Positions 57,575 through 64,000 of a stretch of 64,000 nt of DNA are shown piece after piece. The notes under the pieces were generated by a model, which saw only the letters and a list, made by a program, of their open reading frames with translations, was not told the origin of the DNA and made no database searches. Both the position numbers and the translations under genes were made by a program. Position 1 is the first letter of the stretch, and each line of letters starts with the position of its first letter. The stretch lies in NCBI RefSeq assembly GCF_027579695.1, contig NC_083569.1, positions 75,064,649 through 75,128,648 on the forward strand. Reading direction: 5' to 3'. Origin of the DNA: Neoarius graeffei. Taxonomy: Eukaryota; Chordata; Actinopteri; Siluriformes; Ariidae.

Positions 57575-60500
57575 TTCCCTTGACTCCCATATGATTTAAC
57601 TTAATCAAAAGGCCCTCCTTCCACATCATGTCATACGCCTTCTCAATATCAAAAAAGACAGCCACAACCGATTCCTTATTCACATGGGCTCTTCTTATGG
57701 TATCCTCTAAATATACTAAAGGATCCATGGTGCCTCTGCCTCTTCTAAAACCACTCTGATAATTTTGTATCAATCCTTTAGTCTATATTAGCCTGTCATT
57801 TATTATTCTTTCCATTGTTTTCCCCATCTGAGATGTTCGTGCTATTGGTCTGTAGTTGCTAGGGATCTTTGGGTCTTTCCCAGGCTTTTTAATAGGGATA
57901 ATTATAGATTCTTTCTATACTTTTGGTATTATTCCCTCTGTTCAGACCCTATTGTAAAGACCCAATAGAACGTCCTTTCCTTTATCAGTTAGGTTCTCTA
58001 ACATAGAATAACAAATCCCATCCCCCCCCGGAGAAGACTTACATAACTTTAATAGTGCATTATTAAGTTCAGTGATTGTGAGTAGTTCATTCAACACCTC
58101 ACCTATCACCTCTTCACTCTCAAAGTCATGCTGATAATTTTTAACTGTTTCTGTTCTTGCTCTCTCTTCCTGATGGCTAAGATTTTCAGTGCTGTGTACC
58201 TTACTTAATGTCTTTGCCATTATCTCTGCTTTATCAATACTACTAATGACTGTATTTTGACCGTCAGTCAACACAGGATAACCATATTCTTTCCCACTTC
58301 CTTTCATTTTCTTTATCATGCCCCAGACTCTCTCCACTGGAGTAGTTCTTCCTATAGAGTCACAAAACTTTCTCCAGTAACCATTCTTAGCCTCCCTTAT
58401 GGTTTTCCTTACGACCGCTTGAGATTTCTTAAATTCAATAAAATTTTGGAAATTGTGCATTCTTTTCAAAACTCAAAATGCTTTATTCCTATCTTTTATT
58501 GCTTTTTTGCATTCATTAGACCACCATGGAACTATCTTACTTAAATGCTTAGGTTTAGACTTAGGAATGGCTAAACTTGCTGCACTAATTATGCTGACAC
58601 TAATATCTTTGCATAAGCTTTCAATATCTTTATTTATATCTATTACTGACAGCATTTCATCACTGATCTCTCTAAATTTGTCCCAATCCGCTTTCTCTAA
58701 AATCCATCTCTCATTTTTAACTTCATATTCAAATGCAACTTCCATACCCACTTGAATTTTAATAGGGAAGTGACCACTACCTATAGCATTATCATTCAAT
58801 ACCTCCCACTCACACTTATCTGCTAATGATATTGTAGCTAATGTCAGGTCTATTACTGACTCTGTGCCCCAACAACATCCAATCTAGTACTTGACCCATC
58901 ATTCAAACAAACTAATTCTTCCTCATCCATAAATTCTAAAATCACATCCCCATTAACATCATTCTTATCCCCCCATAATGTACTATGTGCATTAAAGTCA
59001 CCACACCATACCACTCTCCCCTTTGTATCTTTCCAAATTTCTGCCAATTGACTTAATTCTAATTGCCGACATGGATTATAGAAAGTTATTATTTCTATAT
59101 TGCCTTCATTTGACCAGACCTCTATTATAGTGTATTCTAGATCTTTCCCTCTTAATTTCCCTATATTGAATAGCTTTTTGTATGAATGTGTAGGAATGAG
59201 AGCGGGTGGGTGGAGCACAGAAGTACGGCAGGCCAGAACTGAGTTCCAAAAACTCTTTATTTTGCACTTTTCAGTGACTAATGTTCACTCTCCCAGCCAC
59301 AGACGCACGCACACACATAAGTCGTCTGGTCGGGGAGAGAGCTCCCTTCCTCTGCTCTCTCTCCTTTTATAGGGCGTGGTCACTGGGGAAGACACACAAA
59401 CATAGGTTAACTAACATCAGGTGTAGTGATTCTGCCACTTACCTTCCCTGACTCTGCCCTCCGTTCACAGACCGATGCTTGACCACGCCCCCGTTGCCAC
59501 ATACCCCCTCCTCCCAATTTTCCTGCAGCACATCTAGGATGCCACGTGGCATACGCCCATATAATAATTCGAACTGGGAGAACCCCGTGGAGGCTTGTGG
59601 GACCTCTCGCACTGCGAATAGCAGGGCCTCGAGTCATTTATCCCAGTTACGTGCATCTGCTTACAAATTTTTTAATTATGGTTTTGAGGGTGCGATTAAA
59701 CCGTTCGACTAAGCCGTCCGTTTGTGGGTGATAAACGCTAGTGTGGATCGGCTTAATTCCTAGTAACCCATACAGTTCGCGCAATGTGCGTGACATAAAT
59801 GTAGTGCCTTGATCAGTCAGAATCTCTTTGGGGATTCCAACTCGGGAGATGACATGGAAGAGTGCTTCCACAATACTATGTGCTGAGATATTGCGAAGCG
59901 GCACTGCTTCCAGATATCGCGTTGCATAGTCCACCAGAACTAAAATAAAGCGATATCCTCGTGTTGACCGCTCTAATGGCCTGACAAGATCCATCCCAAT
60001 TCTTTCGAACGGGGTCTCGATTAATGGCAGAGGGCGCAAAGGCGCTTTTGGAATGGCCGCTGGGTTTACTAACTGGCATTTGCGGTTTGCTGTACACCAC
60101 TTACGGACATCGCCGCGAATCCCTGGCCAATAGAACCGGGCCATTATTCGGGCTAGTGTCTTATCCTGCCCCAAGTGTCCAGCCATGGGATTAAAGTGAG
60201 CCACCTGGAATACCAATTCCCAGCGGCTCTTTGGGATCAAAAGCTGTGTTATCGGCTCTTTAGTCTGAGTGTCCTGTGTCACTCAGAATAATCCATCCTT
60301 CAAAATGGAAAAATAGGGGAAGGACGGGGTGGCATTTGCCTGGAGCATTTGACCATCGATTACTCTCACTTGGTCAAATGCATGCCGCAGAGTCTCATCT
60401 CGCGACTGCTCTAACGGGAAATCCGCGAGGGATTCCCCGAGAGAGGGAGGAGGAGCCTGCTGCTCCTCACTCTGACGCAGAGATGACGTAGACAGCTCTG

Positions 60501-63500
60501 TGACAGCTGCTCCCGCCAATGCCACACCGGGACCTCCCCCTGCTGAACTATGGCAGGCCCCACTCTTCACTAAATGAGTCATTAATTCCCGAAATCCTGG
60601 CCAATCAGTCCCCAAAATTATTGAGTGGGTAAGACGAGGATTAACCACCACCTTTACACTCAATTTCTCCCCTCGAAATAGAATGTGGACCGACACTAAA
60701 GGGTAGTTGTGAACATCCCCGTGCACACACAACACCTTCACCAATTGTGCTCTCCCCAATGCCTCGTCTTGCACCAGGCTTTGGTGGATTGAGGTCTGAT
60801 TACAGCCGGAGACCACCAAAACCTGATACGTATCCCCTTGGATGCTCACCGGTATGCGATACGCTCCGGCCCGATCGAGGATGGTCCCGGGCGCGTCGGG
60901 GATCCGGACCACCGCGCCCACCTCCATTGCCGAGAATTGATGCTGGAGGTGCCCCGGCTCCCTGCAGCGCCAGCAAACCGGCCCGGGCTCTCTCTCTGCA
61001 CCGGCGTTCTGGAACTCATTCACCTGAGGGGGGGGAGAGACAGACACGGAAGTGGGAAATGGGAGGGCACTGCGGGTGCGGTGGGCCGGCTGGGGTGGAG
61101 CCGGCCCCCGGCTCTGCGGTGGGGGAATGGGGCGAAGATGAGGAACAGAAGGGGAGAGAGAGAGAGAGAGAGGAGAGGGGAGAAGAGAAGAGGAGACATA
61201 CTGTCCTGCTGTCGGAACAGCTGCCAAATGGTCCTCAGCCAGCTCGATGGCCTGATCCAGTGATGCCGGGCGATGGCACTGGACCCACTCTGCGGTTCCT
61301 TCGGGAAGTCGGGCGATAAACTGTTCCAGTACCACCAGATCGATGATTCCCTTGGCGTTGCGGTTGTCAGCCCTCAGCCACCGCCGGCAGGCGTCCCGGA
61401 GTTGCTGGCCAAACACAAACGGCCAGCCAACCTCCTCTAAGCGCAGAGCGCGGAAGTGCTGTCATTGTTGCTCTGGGGTGCGCCCCACACGCTGGAGGAC
61501 GGCCCGGCGGAGGTCTGTGTAGACCAGCCGGCTGTCGGCGGGGAGCTGTAGCGCGGCCAGCTGCGCCTCGCCCGTGAGCAGGGGGAGGAGGCGCGCCGCA
61601 TGCTGTTCCACCGGCCAGCCCCAGGCCTCTGCTGCCTGCTCAGAGTGCGAGGAAGGCCTCAGGGTCGTCGTGCGGGCCCATCTTTGTTAAGGTGAGGTGG
61701 GGAGGGCCCGCGGTGGTGGAGGTGGTGGACCCCGCCAACGCGGGGAGATGCCGGAACGCCTGACGATCTTCCTGCTGCGCCAGCACCAGGGCCTCGAACC
61801 TTTGCTCCTGCTCCTTCCGGAGGGCGACCAGCGCCTGGTGCTGGCTCTGTTGGGCCATGGCAAGGGCATGGATGAGGTCCTTGAAGGGGGAGGACTCCAT
61901 GGGGCTGTTCTCCTCTGTGCTCCGGTTCCGGGTTTCGGCACCACTGTAGGAATGAGAGCGGGTGGGTGGAGCACAGAAGTACGGCAAGCCAGAACTGAGT
62001 TCCAAAACTCTTTATTTTGCACTTTTCAGTGACTAATGTTCACTCTCCCAGCCACACGCACACACACACACAAGTCGTCTGGTTGGGGAGAGAGCTCCCT
62101 TCCTCTGCTCTCTCTCTCCTTTTTATAGGGCGTGGTCACTGGGGAAGACACACAAACACAGGTTAACTCACATCAGGTGTAGTGATTCTGCCACTTACCT
62201 TCCCTGACTCTGCCCTCTGTTCACAGACCGACGCTTGACCACGCCCCCGCTGCCACTGAATGTTATGACTCCCCCACCTTTTCCAGATTGTCTATCACTC
62301 CTTATTAAAGTATATCCTTTAATAATAAAATCCAGTTTGGGGATCAACCAAGTTTCCTGTATACATATAACATTAGGTTTTATACATAAATTATCTACAA
62401 TTTTTTAAAATTCCTGCCTGTTCACTATTAAGGTCCTCGCATTCCATTACAATATAAACAAGACCATTATCCTGAGCCAACCCATACTTGAGACTGTTGT
62501 TGTACCTCTTCATTTAAAGTATCCCTGACTGATTCCCACAGCAGTTCTTTTACACCCAAGAATTTCTCAGCAGATTTGACTATAATTTTAATTTTCTCTG
62601 TTCGGCTTGTAGTCTGAACAATTGATGACCTCAGCCATGAACAACATAAAATTACTTTTAGACACAATCAGTGTTTCCTCTTTAATTTTCTCACACTTTA
62701 CACACGGTCTCCCCTCTTTCACAACTGGGGCTGGACCTGCTACTACCCTTTTAACAGTCTTTGTTGCTTCTGCATATGATAACCCTTGAGTTACTTTGAG
62801 CCGCTGTACCTCTTGCATTCTCTTGCTCACTTTACATCCTCTGTAGGCAGAGCTGTGTTCCCCCCCACAATTACTACATTTTAACTTTGCGTCCTTATCG
62901 CACTGCCCATATTCATGCTCTCCACTGCACTTACTACACCTTTGTTTCCCCTTACATACTGCAGCTATATGTCCAAACTTTTGCACTTAAAGCATCTTAG
63001 TGGTGGTGGGATATACATCTTGACTTCATAAATGTATCCTATGAATACCCTCTCAGGAAGTTTATTTTCTTCAAATGTTAGCACAATTGAAAGGCTATTG
63101 GTTATAATTCTACCTCGTCTGGTTTTCAGCTGCTTTGCTTCCTTTACCTTGGCATTAGTTATACTTTCTTTGACATCATCCACTGATTCCCTTAACGGGA
63201 TCCCTGAGATTACACCCCTTACAAGATTCTTGTCAAACACCACCGAACACTTGACTTTGTTACCATTTATTTTATTAACTTTGATTGCATTTCTTTGCTG
63301 CTCTTCATCCTTACATGTAATCAGTAGACAACCATTTCTTAATTTTTTAGCGCTTCTTACCTCACCAAACTCCCTATGTAGTGCTTTGGTTAGTTTTATT
63401 GGACCCCACTCATCAAATGTAGATCCCTCATTACTCAATCTTACAAACACTTTGTACTCCACTCGACTCCTTTCCGCAACATTAGGCATACTCGTTACTG

Positions 63501-63815
63501 TTATTTGTTTTCTCCTTTTTACCCTTAGATATCATCCATGGTTCATAACTCCCACTTTCTTCCATTTCCTCACACTTGCTTCCTGAAACATCACTTCCCT
63601 TTGCAAACTCCTGACCATTCCCAGTCCAGTTGTCACCAACCACCTCCACGACACTTCCTCCACTCATCTCAGCCATCATCCCTGTTCTTTCTCTCTCCTG
63701 TCAACACTCTGGTACCTGCCTTTATACTCCCGTCTAATATTAACGTGGTAACTCCTGCAGCTGCCACACCAGAAATGATGGGGAAGACTGACTTCGCCTG
63801 CCGGTTACATCTGGT
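57575..63815 (-). mobile_element. I/Nimb-type LINE, minus strand, split by an LTR element, 3' part missing
   Basis: ORF1 (63679 to about 62588) has an RRM-like/gag-like part (KVFVRLSNEG, GVISGIPLRESVDDVK, PPPLRCFKC) and two CCHC zinc knuckles (CSKCSGEHEYGQC, CSNCGGEHSSAYRGC). It is broken by a frameshift near 63485 and another near 62970. ORF2 begins near 62440 with an APE endonuclease (IQETWL, GKGGGVITFIQKAIQYRE, VVWCGDFNAHSTLWG), continues at 58799-57942 with the linker, and reaches the first reverse transcriptase motifs (SGFRRGRGTMDP, VAVFFDIEKAYDMMW) before similarity stops at about 57575. The YADD-containing half and RNase H are absent. The LTR element occupies 59189-62256. Confidence 0.82.
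59189..62256 (-). mobile_element. Ty3/Gypsy-like LTR retrotransposon, broken fossil copy
   Basis: Two direct LTRs of about 312 bp (59189-59500 and 61945-62256) are flanked by the target repeat 'tgaatg' (59183-59188, 62257-62262). Between them, on the minus strand, I recognise gag, protease and integrase regions. It is short for the family and broken (a few breaks). The LTRs are very similar to each other, so the insertion is fairly recent and younger than the LINE it sits in. Confidence 0.88.
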
Positions 63816-63826
63816 TTAAAGCAAAA

Positions 63827-64000
63827 ATGATTGTGAATAATGATTTTATTGTTGAAGTGAAAACATGGATATCATATGCTGAACATAATGAAAAAATTGC
63901 AAATGAGGTTATTAATGAGAGAATTCTAACTGAGTTTACTAATGAAAGGATTTTAAATGAGGCCACTAATGATAAAGTTGATCGTATTAACCCAGAGGAC
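63827..64000 (+). CDS. Open frame running off the window edge, unknown
   Basis: ATG at 63827, 58 codons open to the last base. The sequence is acidic and Asn-rich, with an imperfect repeat of about ten residues (ANEVINERIL, TEFTNERILNE, ATNDKV). I do not recognise it. It starts just outside the 5' end of the minus-strand LINE (about 63815) and could be a host exon, another element, or chance in AT-rich DNA. Confidence 0.2.
   Translation, partial: MIVNNDFIVEVKTWISYAEHNEKIANEVINERILTEFTNERILNEATNDKVDRINPED

Noticed and set aside
60747-61319. 190-residue plus-strand frame in the LTR element
   Set aside because: Antisense of the element's GC-rich coding region; no independent motif.
1-64000. 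CRISPR arrays, operons, bacterial-type promoters or phage genes
   Set aside because: Introns, SINEs, LINEs and vertebrate gene families show this is animal nuclear DNA; no spaced direct-repeat array is present.

Overview
The window reads as nuclear DNA of a teleost fish. The evidence is spliced genes with GT-AG introns, several fish-type Tc1/mariner families, tRNA-derived SINEs of the DANA/Mermaid (V-SINE-like) kind, RTE-type LINEs, and a very large GTPase (VLIG/GVIN) gene of the kind expanded in fishes. An otophysan such as a catfish is plausible, but I cannot fix the species. Only about four host genes are visible; roughly half of the sequence is recognisable mobile DNA.

Layout. 1-11.6 kb: no host gene; hAT-like elements, a GIY-YIG retroelement fragment, one SINE, Tc1 copies. 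11.6-17.4 kb: an eight-exon zona-pellucida (ZP3-type) gene on the minus strand, whose first intron holds a stack of nested transposons. 18.0-25.6 kb: copy A of a segmental duplication, holding an intact ufsp1 gene (Ufm1 protease) and, at its right edge, a promoter with an interferon-response (ISRE) site, a TATA box and a non-coding first exon. 26.2-33.7 kb: the gene this promoter should drive, a predicted 2123-residue very large interferon-inducible GTPase with an unusual N-terminus (PB1-like region, then two fibronectin-III domains, then the GTPase in one 4.7-kb exon). 34.5-46.6 kb: transposons, including a three-level nest (Tc1 inside a LINE, and a second nearly intact LINE inside the Tc1). 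47.2-57.3 kb: copy B of the duplication, with a second intact ufsp1 and a second copy of the ISRE/TATA/exon-1 promoter. 57.6-63.8 kb: a LINE on the minus strand, split by a broken Ty3/Gypsy-like LTR element. An AT-rich open frame runs off the right edge.

How it fits together. The repeating unit looks like [ufsp1 - ISRE promoter - GVIN-type GTPase], about 29 kb long and tandemly duplicated, so ufsp1 has been copied together with an interferon-inducible GTPase locus. The duplicates keep an insertion record: one Tc1, three SINEs and one MITE are present in only one copy, with the empty site visible in the other. The promoter in copy B is intact, but its gene body does not follow within the window. 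Splice structures were derived by eye; for both multi-exon genes every exon phase closes exactly (1212 and 6372 coding bases).
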